A stretch of DNA of 64,000 nt from Myxocyprinus asiaticus (lineage: Eukaryota; Chordata; Actinopteri; Cypriniformes; Catostomidae): assembly GCF_019703515.2 (NCBI RefSeq), contig NC_059393.1, positions 16,922,501-16,986,500 on the forward strand. Reading direction: 5' to 3'. The translations under genes were made by a program, and so were the position numbers. The notes beneath the pieces were generated by a model. That model ran no database searches. It worked only from the letters and a program-made list of their open reading frames with translations, and was not told the origin of the DNA. Shown here piece by piece: positions 35,661 through 48,052 of the stretch (position 1 is its first letter; the number at the start of each line of letters is the position of its first letter).

Positions 35661-36399
35661 GTAAGCCATTTGGTGATTTTCATGTTGCCGCCTAGGGACC
35701 TGACTCACTGAACATACACTTGACTGTCCGAGGAAACTGGGCGCCTTTTTCGTTTCACTTTGTTCTGGTTCCGCTTAGTGGCTGGAGTTTGTTTTGTGTA
35801 ATATCATTTCTTCGGGACAACTTGTGGATGAATCTGCTCGTTTTGGGCGCTTATGCCTCCTGTTGGCTGGAGCTGGTTTTGTGCAATATTTCTTGCAGGA
35901 CATTGGAGTGAGTTTGACTGCCCAAAGAACTGAACGGCCCAGTTATTTTTTATGTATATTTGTTATTTATTGTGCTGGTTCCGCTAGAGGCTGGAGCTTG
36001 TTTTGTGGAGGAACACACCTTCAAGACAGTTAAGTGGATGAATCTACATGTTTTTTTTGTGTGTGTTTATTCCGCTTATGGGCTGGAGTTTGTTTTATAG
36101 ATTATCTTCTGTTGTGTAATTCTGTTTTACAAATTTTTGTATAGAAACACCAGACTTGAGCCATCTGACGGCAGAGTTGTCATGGGGACTCTCGTAGGCG
36201 TACATGGACTTTTTGAGTTTAGAGGGATGGACACCAGTTGGCGCTGTCGTGCATAGGGTTAATGCGCACGTTTTTCTTTTTTCTGTTTTTTTTTTTTTTT
36301 TTCTGGGGAAAGTTCAGGGGTTGATTGTTGCACCAATGTGGAATGTGGTCCTTATAATTTTATTTTTGACACACAATCTAATTTTTCTAATATGTCAAA
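35661..36399 (+). repeat. LINE inter-ORF spacer with four repeated motifs
   Basis: The motif TTCCGCTNNTGGCTGGAGTT, usually followed by TGTTTTGTG, occurs at about 35769, 35855, 35978 and 36069. Spacing is roughly 90-120 bp. The spacer carries no open frame of note. Confidence 0.6.
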
Positions 36400-39300
36400 A
36401 TGTCAAATGTTAATATGAGTGGATTGTCTCTCTCCATGCAGAATGTGAATGAGTTGGGGCACCCCATAAAAAGAAGGAAGGTTAATTATTTTCTTAAACG
36501 TAAGAAATATGATATAGTGTTTCTTCAAGAAACGCATCTTTCCCCGCAGGAAGCTGAAAAATAGATAGATATGGGGTGGACATGCTTTCTTTAGTGCTGG
36601 CTCAAGTAAGAGCAGGGGAGTCATTACATTGATAAGTAAACATCTACAATTCAAATGTCTCAAACAGATTAAAGATAAATTAGGAAGAGTCATTATTGTT
36701 TGAGCAGAAATTCAGGGGCAAAGGTTGATTTTGGCTAATATTTACGCACCTAACGCTGATGATCAGGGCTTTTTTATAGATCTTGAAGGGATGTTGCAAG
36801 CCGCTGGCACCCCTCATGATATAATATTGGGAGGAGACTTTAATCTTTTGATGGACTCAGTCCTTGATCATAGTGAAGCAAAAGTGTGCTAGCCCCCTAG
36901 AGCAATATTGACGCTTCACAGGATTTGTAAAAATCTTGGTCTTACAGATATTTGGAGACTTTTGAACCCATCTGGTAGGGACTATACATTTTTTTTCATC
37001 AGTCCATGTGATTTATTCTAGAATTGTTTTTTTTTTTATATATGTCTAAGTCCCTCATTTCATCTGTTGTTGGTTGCTCAGTTGGAAAAATTTTAGTCTC
37101 AGATCACACTCTGGTGAGTTTAGAGGTGTTGCCACATATGGAGAAAAAGAAATCATATAGTTGGCACTTTAATATATCCCTTTTGCAAAATCCTGAATTC
37201 CAACAAATGTTAAAGGCTGAAATCATGTTTATATGGAGACCAACTGGTCTTCAGTATCCACTGTGGGCGTGGCTTGGGAGGCACTTAAAGCGGTTCTTAG
37301 GGGTCGGATCATACAGTATGCCTCATTCATCAAAAAATCCAAAGCACGAGAACTCGTGGAGTTGGAAGGGAATATTAAAAGTGCCGAGGCAGAGCTGAAG
37401 CGCTGAATGTCTTCTGATGGCCTCATAGAATTGACCCGATTGAAATACAGATATAATACTATTTTGTCACAGAAGGTGGAGTTTTGGCTATTCAGGGCAA
37501 GACAGTCATACTTTAAGTCGGGGGACAAAGCAGGGAAGCTTTTGGCTAGATACATAAAGCAGAGAGAGTCTTTTTCTACCATTCCCTCAGTGAAATCTGC
37601 TGGTGGTGAAATATTTTCCTCAGCCACTGATATTAATAATGCTTTTTAAAAATTCTGTCTTGATCTTTACAGTTCCACATCTTCGTCTATTGATGAAGAC
37701 ATTGGAAACTTTGTGGAACCATTAGAACTCCCTAAATTAACGACTGAGCAAAACAATTTTCTTGATTCTGACATAATCTTGGAAGAGCTCGGTGAGGCAA
37801 TTAAGGCATTGCCCACAGGCAAGGTTCCAGGGCCAGATGGTTTTGCCGCTGAATTTTTTTAGATCTTATGCTACAGAACTGGCTCAACTTTTGTTAGAAG
37901 TTCATATGGAATCATTAAAGAATGGAAAGCTTCCACCAACCATGACACAGGGCCACAGCTCTTCTGATAACATTAGGCATTTCATCAATATCATGTGGTC
38001 AGTGGCGAATGATCAGACTCCGGTCGCTGCCATCTCATTTGATGCCGAAAAGGCATTTGATATGGTAGAATGGGATTATCTTTTTAAGATTTTGGAAATA
38101 TATGGGTTCGGGAATACTTTTATGTGATGGATCAAGTTACTTTATAGACACCCTGTAGCAGCGGTACAAACAAATGGATTAATTTCAGAATATTTTACTC
38201 TGGATAGGGGCACCCGGCAGGGTTGCCCTTTTTCCCAATTATTGTTCTGTCTTGCCCTGGAACCATTAGCAGCCGTGATAAGAAAGGAGTGGTGGCAGGA
38301 GGTGTGGTGCATAAGCTTTTGCTTTATGCAAATATTTTATTATTCGTCTCTGACCCTACTAGATCTATGCCTTGCCTCTACAGAATTACTAATTCCTTTT
38401 CTAAGTTCTTGGGATACAGAGTCAATTAGTCTAAATCCGAAGATTTGGCTCTGACAGCATACTGCCCAGTAACAGCTTTCAATCCGGGCGCCATCTAGTG
38501 GCCCAAACAAGGCATTAAGTATTTGGCCACTTTATTCCCAGAAAATTGGTCTGATTTAGTTAGTTAATTTTGACCCCTTAATAAAAAGGTTTTCAAGCGA
38601 TGTGGGCAGGTGGGCTTCATCTATGATTGGGAAGGTTAATTTTATCAAAATGAATTGTATTCCAAAATGTATCTACCTGTTACAATCTCTCCCTATAGAT
38701 GTCCCCCTCTCTTACTTTCAAGCAATTTGATAGTATAGCGAAGTCCTTCATTTGGTATGGTAAGCGTCCCAGATTACATTTGAATAAGTTACATAGACCG
38801 ATTGACAAAGGTGGGCTAGGCCTACCCAAGATTTTTTTTTATTATTATGCATTCGGTCTCAGACATTTGGCTCACTGGTCACTTCCACCTGAGAGAGCCC
38901 CTCCCTGGTTTTGTATTGAACAGGAAGTTCTTGCCCCTATTTTGCCATTGCAAAGCCTTTCTATCAAACTAATCGGAGAAGTTAAATTACACCCTGTTAT
39001 CTCGCATTTGCACTGGGTATGGACAAAATTGTCCAGAGTGTTTAATTCAGACATTTATTTAAATGTTGCCTCAAGCATATGGCTGAACCATAAATTATGT
39101 ATTATGTCCCCTTTCCGCTGGTCAGAGTGAATTGTGAGGGAGGTTAATACACTCTGGGACCTATAAGAGAGTGGACTGTTGAGATCTTTTGAAAATTTGG
39201 TTCATCATTTTGGGTTTCCTAGATCTCAGTTCTATAGGTATTTACAGCTGTGCCACCTGCTCTGTATTGTTTTGGGGAGTGGCACACACCCCCCTAAAGC

Positions 39301-39957
39301 GGCAGATACTCTGGGAGAGGTGATTACGGCTTTCGGAAAAGGTCATGAGTCATCAGTGTATTACTCCCTGCTAATTCAGAGTCTGGGGGACAGAGCTTCA
39401 ATTTCTCTCAAGAGATTATCAGAGAAAGATTTAAATTTGGGATTGGAGGAGGGAGTGTGGGCTAGGATTCTAAAAAATTTCAAGTCTGCATCTAGAGACG
39501 CAAGGGTGCGTCTTATGCAATTTAAGATTTTACATAGATCAGTCAGAAGATGGAGACACAACCCATGCTTTTTGGGGGTGTGTTAAGATCCAGGAATTTT
39601 GGTTGAAAGTTCAGAGTTTTTTGTGTGATGTTTTAGGCACTCGAATTTCACTCTGCCTCAGACTCTGTATTTTGGGTGATGGGGCGGTCATACATTTTGG
39701 GGATTAACACATAAAAAATTGGGTTCAGACCAGCATTATGGTTGGCAGGCTAATTATTTTAAGGGGATGGAAGTCGGATAGGGCGTCCCTCATTTCCGGA
39801 GTGGTGTGCGGAGATAGGGAGGGCGGCTGCTTTTGAAGGGATGTCAAGCAGAAGGCTGGGGGTTCAGAATTTGTTTAACAGGAAGTGGGGCAATTAGTTT
39901 TTGGGGGACTCTCGGGAGGGGCTGAGGAGAGAAATGTTTAGTTTTAATTATATATGA
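36400..39957 (+). pseudogene. LINE ORF2 (endonuclease-reverse transcriptase), broken
   Basis: The N-terminal APE-type endonuclease is recognisable: VFLQETHLSP (catalytic Glu), LILANIYAPNADDQ, IILGGDFNLL (catalytic Asp/Asn) and SDHTLVSLEV (catalytic Asp/His). The reverse transcriptase follows with LPTGKVPGPDGFAAEFF (about 37810), AAISFDAEKAFDMVEWDYLF (motif A, FDAEKAFD at 38038-38061) and DRGTRQGCPFSQLLFCLALE (motif B). Motif C reads LLLYANILLFVSD (38325-38336): one residue is missing and both Asp of the YADD box are lost. The fingers region between KLPPTMTQ and SSDNIRHF (near 37950) is deleted. TAG stops at 36562 and 36890, TGA at 36701, and frameshifts in T-runs near 37025 and 37855 add damage. 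The C-terminal part ends KWGN, stop, then REMFSFNYI at 39957. Confidence 0.92.
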
Positions 39958-40294
39958 TTATTATGTTTGTTTATTTTTTTGTTTTTTGTTTTTGTGTGTG
40001 TATCTAATTGTGATCACAGAGGTGTTCATTGGGGGTTAGGGTGGGTTTGGTGATTGGGGAGGGGTACTGAGGGAGGTTAAATTTTAAATGTTGATTCAGT
40101 GTATATATGTTGTGTTTTTTATTTTGTTATATGTTTATGAATCAATAAAAATATTAATTGAAAAAATATATATTTGTTTTTTTATTTTTTTATTTCCTGA
40201 ATATTTGAGTCATGAATATCATAAGTTTTCTTAGGGATACTCCATTTGACCTGAACAATTCAGACCTTTTCATAAAAATGTCTAATAGCTGATA

Positions 40295-40490
40295 TTAAAA
40301 CCATTTTATATATATTTTTTAAACATTTCACACATACAGTACTTTAGCATCTGAAGGGGTCCAGCAACCTGGGGTTAAGTGGCTTGCTCAAGGGCACAAT
40401 GGTGACAGTTCATAGTTTTGCTCATGGTGAGGATTAAGCCAGCATCACACCTTTTGAATATCAGCCCTTAGTTTTAACTACTACCCCAAA
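40295..40490 (+). repeat. dispersed repeat, copy 1 (ACCTGGGGTTAAG family)
   Basis: It shares CAACCTGGGGTTAAGTGGCT, TGCTCAAGGGCACAATGGTG and a TTTTAACTACTACCCC-like end with the copy at 42165. It begins directly downstream of the LINE. Confidence 0.6.
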
Positions 40491-42164
40491 AAAATAAAAA
40501 ATGCAGAAGTGATTTGTGACAATCAACAAATGTGATAATCTAGCACTTGCACTAAGGTATATAAGCACAACGAATCTAATAATTTCCAAGGAAAATCTTG
40601 AAATCACCCTAGCCTGTCTTCCACCCTCTTTGCAAAATTGCAGAAGAGTTGATAGTGTCTCACCCTCCTGCGTCAACCTCTTTCTTCTTTAATGGGCAAT
40701 ACCATCTCAGAATTTCAACAGTCAGCAAAGCCAGGAGTTAGCATAAGTCCTCTAACAGGATTGCTCCCTATGGAGCGGCTGTGAATTAAAGTGCCGTATG
40801 CATGCACACTCATGACTTTGCTAGGTTCTTGTGGAAGGCACCCGAGATGATGCGGTTGATTGAAGAGAAGAGGGTAAGTGCACCAGATTGGAAGATGGGT
40901 AGATGAGGGTAATCTGATGTGTGATGGTGTGGTGAAGTAGCATATGAATCACCTGGAGAAGTTCTTTCGGGGCTTCAGTGCTTGAACATCTAGGAGATTT
41001 ATTTAAGCGAATGGGGAAGGGGTTGAGTGCAGGCTCGTGCTCATTCTGAAGATGAAAGTTCGTGATATTGAATGGACAACGGGCTGCCTTAGCTCTTCCC
41101 TTACTATACACTATGACCTTGGCTTTGTGCACCCATTACACAATTCAGTGGCAGCCCAATCGAATCTGCTTCTGTCGATCAATATCCTATTAAAGCACCA
41201 CACAAAAAAGGAGAGGAAGGGAAAGAGAGGGAGGGGTGGTTGGGAGAGGCGAGAGAGAAATGAAAGTCTCAAAGTTAGCTGCTATAACTACGTTTTTGTA
41301 AATGGAACTCCACATAATTGGGCAGTCAATACCAGGCTGGGGTAATTTCTGAGATTAGGTCCGCCCTTTCCATATTCTCCCTGGCCCCCGCCCTTCCACA
41401 GTGCTCCTTCTCTTTCAGCTATTCTTTTTACCTTCTCCTCTTGAAGTCCCTGTTCCCTAACGCTCCCAGGAAGAGCCACTTAGAGTTTATTTTTCCCTCT
41501 GCAGTATGGCTACTATACAGCTGGCCCTGTATGAAGTGAGACATCATCACAACACTGCATGGGACTCAGTCAAACTCAGGTGCGCTGGAGGACTTGTATG
41601 TGAGCCAGTTTTACAGTTGCTACCGCCCATTCCGAGCCTCTCCAGAGGAGTTTGCAAGGGCCATAGAAACAGACAGGAGAGGAAAGAGAGAGGATATGGG
41701 ATTAGGACGAGGTTACTGTTATAAGTCCGCTAGCAAGAGCCTTGCAGAAATATTGGCAAGCAGCAGGCAGTGTGGTCCAGGGGCAGGGACACCTGGAAAT
41801 CCCCGGATGAAGGCTGGGTGCTGGCACGCACCATTTAGCCATATGACCAAATGGGGAGCGTATGAATTATGGAGTAGGAGAGGGTCTGCCGTGCGGGTGC
41901 TTCCGGCCATGGCCCTGCCGACACTGCAAGCATGCTCCAGCAGCACCGGTTGGGATACGCCCACCACTCTAGTCAGCAATGTGCCAATGCTGGGCCAAAG
42001 TCTGCCAGTGGGCAGTGCCATCTGTAGTGAAATGCATGCACAGGGCTTGAATCTTATCAATACTAACTGGCTGTAAGGTTCCTGAGAGACTGCTTTTGTC
42101 TTCCAAAATATAGTCTCTAAATGTTCACCATAATAAAAGATGCCATTAATAGTAAAATAATAAT

Positions 42165-42358
42165 ATTTAGCTGTCAGTAGTCATGAGACAGATGCTTTTG
42201 TCCAAAGAGACATACAGTACACTTAGTACAGAGACAATCCCTTTGAAATAACCTGGGGTTAAGGGCACAATGGTGAGAACTCATGGCTCACTACTTGCAG
42301 GGATTGAACCAGCAACCTGTCAATTACCAGCCCTGTGCTGGTACAACTACACCACACT
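42165..42358 (+). repeat. dispersed repeat, copy 2 (ACCTGGGGTTAAG family)
   Basis: It contains GATGCTTTTGTCCAAAGAGA, AACCTGGGGTTAAGGGCACA, GGATTGAACCAGCAACCTGT and a final ACTACACCACAC. Relative to the copy at 40295 about 12 bases (GGCTTGCTCA region) are missing. The motif GATGCTTTTATCCAAAG also occurs alone at about 57110. This is a common teleost repeat whose class I cannot state from sequence. Confidence 0.6.
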
Positions 42359-43177
42359 AGCCACAACAATGATATTAGCAGGAGTGATGTTATGCTGAGT
42401 CCTACATTCTCCTCGACCTCCCTCTATTAAGAGACTGACCTGCAGACTTGACCAACAAGATGCCTGCTGCTTTTCCCCCAGTTTGATTTGATGGGTGAAG
42501 CTATATGGTGAAGACTGCAGATTCTAGCCCCACAGAAACCCTCTCTTCCAGTCTGAGAATTATCAACCATAATATCCACACTGGAGCTGATACAGCAAAA
42601 AACAACTACAACAACAACAAAACAATGAAGACCTGTCAAAGCTCACCAACTTCAGAACAGTTTGAGATGAGATCCCATCCTCTCACTCAATAAAGCGATT
42701 AGGAGTAAGGCTGCGGAGAGGTGGGGGGAAGAAGGGGTGGACAGACGTCCAGGGTTTTGAAGTTGATTGCTGCTGCCTTTGTTGTCAAATGCTTCAATTT
42801 GAAAATCCGGCCCAAACAAAAGACATTTTTTTTCTCTCTTCCTCCTCCCCCTGCTCTTTTCAAATGAATAGCCTCCCCAGCTTTTGTAGATTCTTTAGCG
42901 GGCAGTGTTTGGGTGAAGGGGAGTAGAATGTCTGTGTCTGTGTGTGTGTGTATGTTAAGAGGGATTGTCAACCTTTGAGACAAGAGACCACACCAAAGAA
43001 ACTCTGGCACATCCTGTAGAATCGTTCACTTTCGTGTCCCAACACAAAACTCTCTGTAACTCGCAGGCTTTCGGTTCAAAACCTATTATCTTGGCTCTCC
43101 TTTACTACACACGTCTTTATCTTGACATGGACTTCTATTGTTTTTGTATAAAGTGAATTACTGTCAGTACAGACTAA

Positions 43178-43584
43178 GGTGTTGTTCAGACTGAATGTGT
43201 TCTTTTTGACAAAATAAAGCTAGATGCAACACACATAGCAGTGCAACACGTCTCGAGATTTTAACACTTTTAAATGTTGACGTTTTTTATACCTGACACG
43301 GCGTCTAAAAAATGCGGCATTCCTGCACAGGACGCTGAAGAGAAAGCTAGATCCAGCACAATGCATATAACAGAACGCAGTTGTCTCAAGAAACACATTT
43401 AAAATTTGACATTCTTTTTTACTTGACACTGCATCTTAAAATTGGCACTCCTGCGCAAGACGCTGAAGAAAAGCTAGACGTGCTGCAACAGTAAAAAATA
43501 ACATCCGTGTAGTGTGTGTTTACATAGAAAAACAATGTAAAAAGGGCACAGACGGACACAAACGTGTTCAGTGTGAACAACACT
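43178..43584. mobile_element. TAA-flanked MITE with internal duplication
   Basis: The left end GGTGTTGTTCAGACTGAATG and the complement of the right end AGTGTTGTTCACACTGAACA are inverted copies flanked by TAA (43175-43177 and 43585-43587). The interior repeats CTTGACAC(T/G)GC(A/G)TCT, GCACTCCTGCGCAAGACGCT and GAAAGCTAGA twice about 130 bp apart. It is related to the elements at 33339 and 25759. Confidence 0.75.
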
Positions 43585-44904
43585 TAACCCTAACACTACA
43601 TTAGAATAAAAAAGACATTATTTACTTTATGGATCATTTTTACTTTTTAGGATTCCAAGTTTACAAAGGAAAGTTTTGTCAGATTTAGCTAAATTTTGGG
43701 ACCAGTTTTGTTATAGCTAAGTGAAACCATGCACACTAAAATTCTGCAATGTTACCACAATTCCTCTGCACTTAAGGCTCTAAGTAAATGAATAGATTGA
43801 AACATTTTGCTAATGTACTTTGTACCCAGCAACTTGAAAGGCAAATCAGTAAATATCAGAGATGGAGAGAGAGAACAGGAGGAAAGGGCAGGAGAGAGAA
43901 AACAGGAGGAAAGGAGAGGAAAAGAGGGAGAGAGAGATCAATGCCAGTCTGATAGCCACAGGCTTCATTTGGAATCCTCCAAGCGAAAGCACTTGATAAA
44001 GCCTTTAAGAGGTAGAGACTGTGGATTACCTTTATGATTGATTTCCATTCCAGTCAGACAGACTGCAGTGTGGTCATTTTTCTACCCAAACTGCAGCAGC
44101 AGGACCGGCTATTCTCGGTGTGAGAGCATGTTTGTTTGTGTGTGTGTGTTGAGTTACTGCAGCCCGGTGCCCAGGTTAGCTCTCACACAAATTACTTCAC
44201 ATTCCACTATTAGCCATGCAAATGAAGCCGGCTTTACTGCTCCTCATAAATAATCAGCTCCGTCACTTCTATTAGAGGGGTGGACCGCCCACCCCACCAC
44301 CCCCCTTACAAAAAAAAAAGTTAACAAAGAGATGACTCAGAAATTAAAACACTTCCTCCCTCTCTTCTGCCTGTCTCACTTCCTACGTGGCCAACTTCTT
44401 GTTGGCCAGCTTGCCAACTCTCTCTCTCTCTCATCCTACCTTGGCCCAACTTGCCCCTTTAGCCGTGTCCTCTTCCAATGTTAATTAGGCAGCCCATTAC
44501 CGTGTCTATCACAGTCTTCCACACTGTCGTCCCCCTCCACACTCACTCTCTCAGCCCGACCAGGTTTATTAGGTATGCAGGACCAGAGCTGCTACACATT
44601 CGTGCTGTCCTCATCAAAAAATAGTGGTCTCAGTCACTATGAATATAAAGAGGCATCACGGCTTTATGTACTGTATAAAAAAGGCGTTTGATAGAGAGTC
44701 ATGTTTGTCGATGACCTACAGAAGCAAGGTGGGCAGGATCCGTAGCATATAATAAGGTGCAGTTGGGGGAGAGTTTCATAATAAACACATTTTTACATAA
44801 GATGAGCCTGTGTGTATGTTTTTACTACTTATTTTTGCCATTTCTGTTGACGGATCGTTGAAATTATGGGGGAAATAAAGGGAACAGGGTCAAGAAATGG
44901 TGCA

Positions 44905-44995
44905 AACCGAATTCAAACTCGCGTCACAGGCATGTGTGACTACTGAGTGTTGGAACATATGCCCTAACCACTAGGACACGATGGCTATCCACTCT
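44905..44995 (-). repeat. tRNA-like relic (possible SINE head)
   Basis: On the minus strand TAGTGGTTAGGGC resembles an A box and GAGTTTGAATTC a B box about 45 bp later. There is no acceptor-stem pairing, and no body matching the other SINEs. Probably a decayed tRNA-derived insertion. Confidence 0.4.
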
Positions 44996-45538
44996 TTTCA
45001 TGAATGTGAGTGTTCTTCGATTCATAATGGAAGCCTATTTTCATTTTCCGGTGTCCAGTGTTTTCACATGCACGGCGTAAGTTCTTAGCGAATAATGGGA
45101 TGTTTAGTGTATACATTTTTTCTTATATTGTCACAAAAAAAGCATGTGGCTCCAAAGTATTTTGTTCTATTTTTTTTATTTTTTTTTTTGACAGTGTCTC
45201 ACCCATCAAATTTTAAGTAGTGGGTGGATGACGTGAAGCTATGAACCCAGGTGAGTTACTGTACGTGGATATCCGTCTGGTTCTCTGTCTGGAATACTTG
45301 TGTTGGTAGTTTTTACATTGCATCTTTGAGTCTGGAACTAGAAAACAGTCCAGAAGCAATTAAAATCATCATGGTGGGGCAGAGGTTAGTCAGGAAATCT
45401 GTGCATAGAAAAGTTTGGCCTTTCAGTTAAGAGTTTTTGGTAGAGGTGTTTCCTCCAAGTTGATGGAGGCTGTACTTGCATGATGCAAAAATAGCTGCCA
45501 AGGGGGTGATTCTTCAAAAACATAGGATAGCCGGGGAA

Positions 45539-47686
45539 TAGGGCTGCAATGGTACATGTATCCGCGCCGAACCGAATGGATACAGGTCCTTCGGTACGGT
45601 ACACGCAGTCACACAAATGATTACTTATCTTAGCATGCGTGAAACCAATATTAAAATAACATATAACTAACAACACAAACCACTTATAACTAAAATGAAA
45701 AATGATTATGGAGCAAAATGGGACCACGTTGTTTGGGAGCATTATGGTTTCGCAGTAAACTACAGTAATACTGGGCAATGAGTAGTGAACAGGTCGAAGT
45801 CTGTGTGTCGGCTCAGAAAGGGGGCAGACAGTTCTTCCATCAACGTGCGCTACCCCGCCGGCTTTTGCTTTCGCTGTTGCACACTGTCTCCATGTTTATA
45901 TCCGTCTCTCCCGCTGAACGTGTTTAGATGCACTCTACAATGTGGAACAGCCTTTCTGTGGGCACCACACAGGATTTGAGCATCTGCTTAATGTGCTTGA
46001 GCCCCGTTATAAAGTAATTTGTAATTGTCCAGCAGGGGACATTGTCAATGCTAACAGATCCGCCCTCTCCTCTGATAATGTGGATATTCTGATTTTCCTG
46101 AAAGAAAACTCAAGAATTTAGTGATAAGTACAAGCGGTGAGCTGAAATTCAAAAGACACAGAAATCTGCACTGCTGTTGTCTTAATTTTGTTACAGTTAT
46201 TATCGGTGTTGGGCAAGCTACTCAAAACATTTAGCTAGCTAAGCTACCAACTACTCAAAAAAATTAGTTAAGCTAAGCTAAAGCTACACTTCAGAGAAAG
46301 TAGCAAGTTACACTACAAGCTACACTCTAAAAGTAGCTTGTTACATTTAAGCTACTTATTTATTTTTTTCAACCAGATGCACAGTGCATACTGTAATAGA
46401 CAAAGCATTTAAAATATGAAATGTATGTGCATGTAAAAAAACAAACATATCAATTCATATTTATACATGCTATTTGTACATTTTTCTTATTTATACTACC
46501 TCTACAAACCCATGCCCATTTGAACAAAATTTATTTTGCACATTACTGTATAAAAACTCATACATACTGTACACTATTCATCTTATTCTGTAATTCTGTG
46601 TCTAGCTGTTGTATTTCTGCATGTACTTGAAGCTTCTGTTCAGAGGCTAAATTTCTTGTGTGTGTGAGCACATCTGGGCAATAACAATGTGATATCTGAT
46701 GGTATCAGATGGTAATACCATGGTACTTTGAGATGCAATTACCATATCTATTTACTATTCTGTACATGGTGCTTCAAAGTACTTCAAAGTACAAAGAAAA
46801 CCATGGTACTACTATGGTACTTCACTATATGATCATCTTATTCATATACCATTTTCTTAACATGGTGCCCCCAGGTAATGGTACATGTCCAAAAAACATG
46901 GTAATGCCATGGTACTTTTCCAATGTATATTCATGTAGGCTACTAAATGTTTTGATACTCTTTTGTTGGAAAAATGGAAACATTTCTTTATCTGCAATAT
47001 TCTGTGAGTGTGTTGTCAAGTGAGAGCATGCACCAAATGATTGAGCGCACGCATGAGCTTTCAGAGTCATTCAGTTTGAACTGTGAAACAATTCAGACCG
47101 CTTTGCTATCCCGTGTGACCAATTCATTGTAAAGAACCGACTCAGATGAGCGATTCATTTGTGAGACTGACATCTTTAGTTCTGATTCAAAACTGGCAAT
47201 AGTAAACACCAGGTGCACGCGTGATGTAGCAGTGTAGGTTTTGTCAGCGCTATGCTGCTACCTAATCAAAAATATAGCTTTACTACTGAAAAGCTACTTG
47301 ATTTAAAAACTAGCAAAGCTACCACCTCGCTACTCAGAAATGAAGTTAAGCTAATAGCTTCGCTATTTGTTGCAAAGCTACTCCCCATCACTGATTATTA
47401 TAATTGCACTTTTTTGTACTTTTATTAATATTTATGTTTTTATGCAATGTGCATATGAGGCTCTTAAGTTTTGTATTGTAATTTTGTTGAAGATATATGC
47501 ATAGTGCAGTCATGTATAAATGAGCCTTCACAATAAGAATTGTTGCCCATCAGCCACTGTGTTTTCAAACTAAATAATTTAAAGAAAGATTATTTGTTTT
47601 CCCTGCTGTACCGAAACCGTACCAAATCGTGACCCCAAAACTGAGGTACGTAAGAACCGTGAATATTCTGTACCGTTGCAGCCCTA
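45539..47686. mobile_element. outer hAT-like element (2.1 kb with nested copy)
   Basis: The left end TAGGGCTGCAATGGTAC and the complement of the right end TAGGGCTGCAACGGTAC are almost perfect inverted repeats. The flanking octamers CCGGGGAA and TCAGGGAA match at 6 of 8. Inner sequence includes GAACCGAATGGATACAGG at one end and ACCGAAACCGTACC at the other. A 130-codon minus-strand frame at 45386-45778 crosses the left border and is not a gene. Confidence 0.8.
46204..47393. mobile_element. hAT-like element nested in the 45.5 kb element
   Basis: The ends CGGTGTTGGGCAAGCTACTC and, by complement, CAGTGATGGGGAGTAGCTTT are inverted copies. The flanks GTTATTAT (46196-46203) and ATTATTAT (47394-47401) match at 7 of 8. 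The sub-ends are rich in AGCTAAGCTA-type motifs on both sides. The interior 46690-46930 carries repeated CCATGGTAC palindromes. Confidence 0.75.
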
Positions 47687-48052
47687 TCAGGGAAGAGTTA
47701 ATATTTTCATGTGGAAAGCAGTACCTGATTGGGAAATTCTGAAAAATGTATCAGGAAAGTGCTACCTGATTGGTCGGGGAAACTATAACCTAACCCTAAC
47801 GAATCAGGTAGAGCTTTCCTCATAAATGACTCTTTCCATGTTATCCTACATTTCAAATATCCATACCCAGGTGTGTTGCCAAGATGGCAGCAGAGTGGAG
47901 TGATTTGCTTCAATAAGGACTTGTGTGTATTTTTGACATGGGAATGAAGATGAATTAAATGTAAATCTGATGAATGGTTCAAGCTTAGATGTGTGTTTTT
48001 TGTCCTCAAGTATTTATGTTTTTGTTTTATTTGGTGTGTTTGTGTGTGGCAG

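Larger units (their letters stand above)
34708..40160 (+). mobile_element. near full-length L1/Tx1-like LINE retrotransposon, decayed
   Basis: About 5.45 kb in the same orientation as nfia: a GC-rich 5' leader (34711-34840), ORF1 (34841-35660), an inter-ORF spacer with internal repeats (35661-36399), ORF2 with endonuclease and reverse transcriptase (36400-39957) and a 3' region ending AATCAATAAAAATATTAATTG near 40160. Two ORFs, with a coiled-coil/RRM ORF1 and an APE-type endonuclease, place it in the L1 clade. AATATTTTTGAGTCA (34697-34711) and AATATTTGAGTCA (40200-40212) could be a target duplication. Many stops and frameshifts show it is inactive. Confidence 0.93.
32078..48052 (+). other. 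nfia intron (15,975 bp)
   Basis: This is the longest intron fully inside the window. It holds two juxtaposed TAA-flanked MITEs (33.1-33.6 kb), a 5.4-kb decayed LINE in the same orientation as the gene (34.7-40.2 kb), two members of a dispersed repeat (40.3 and 42.2 kb), a MITE at 43.2-43.6 kb, a tRNA-like relic at 44.9 kb and a nested hAT-like pair (45.5-47.7 kb). Nothing specific is seen in 32080-33120, 33600-34690, 40490-42160, 42360-43170, 43590-44900, 45000-45530 and 47700-48050. Confidence 0.85.
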
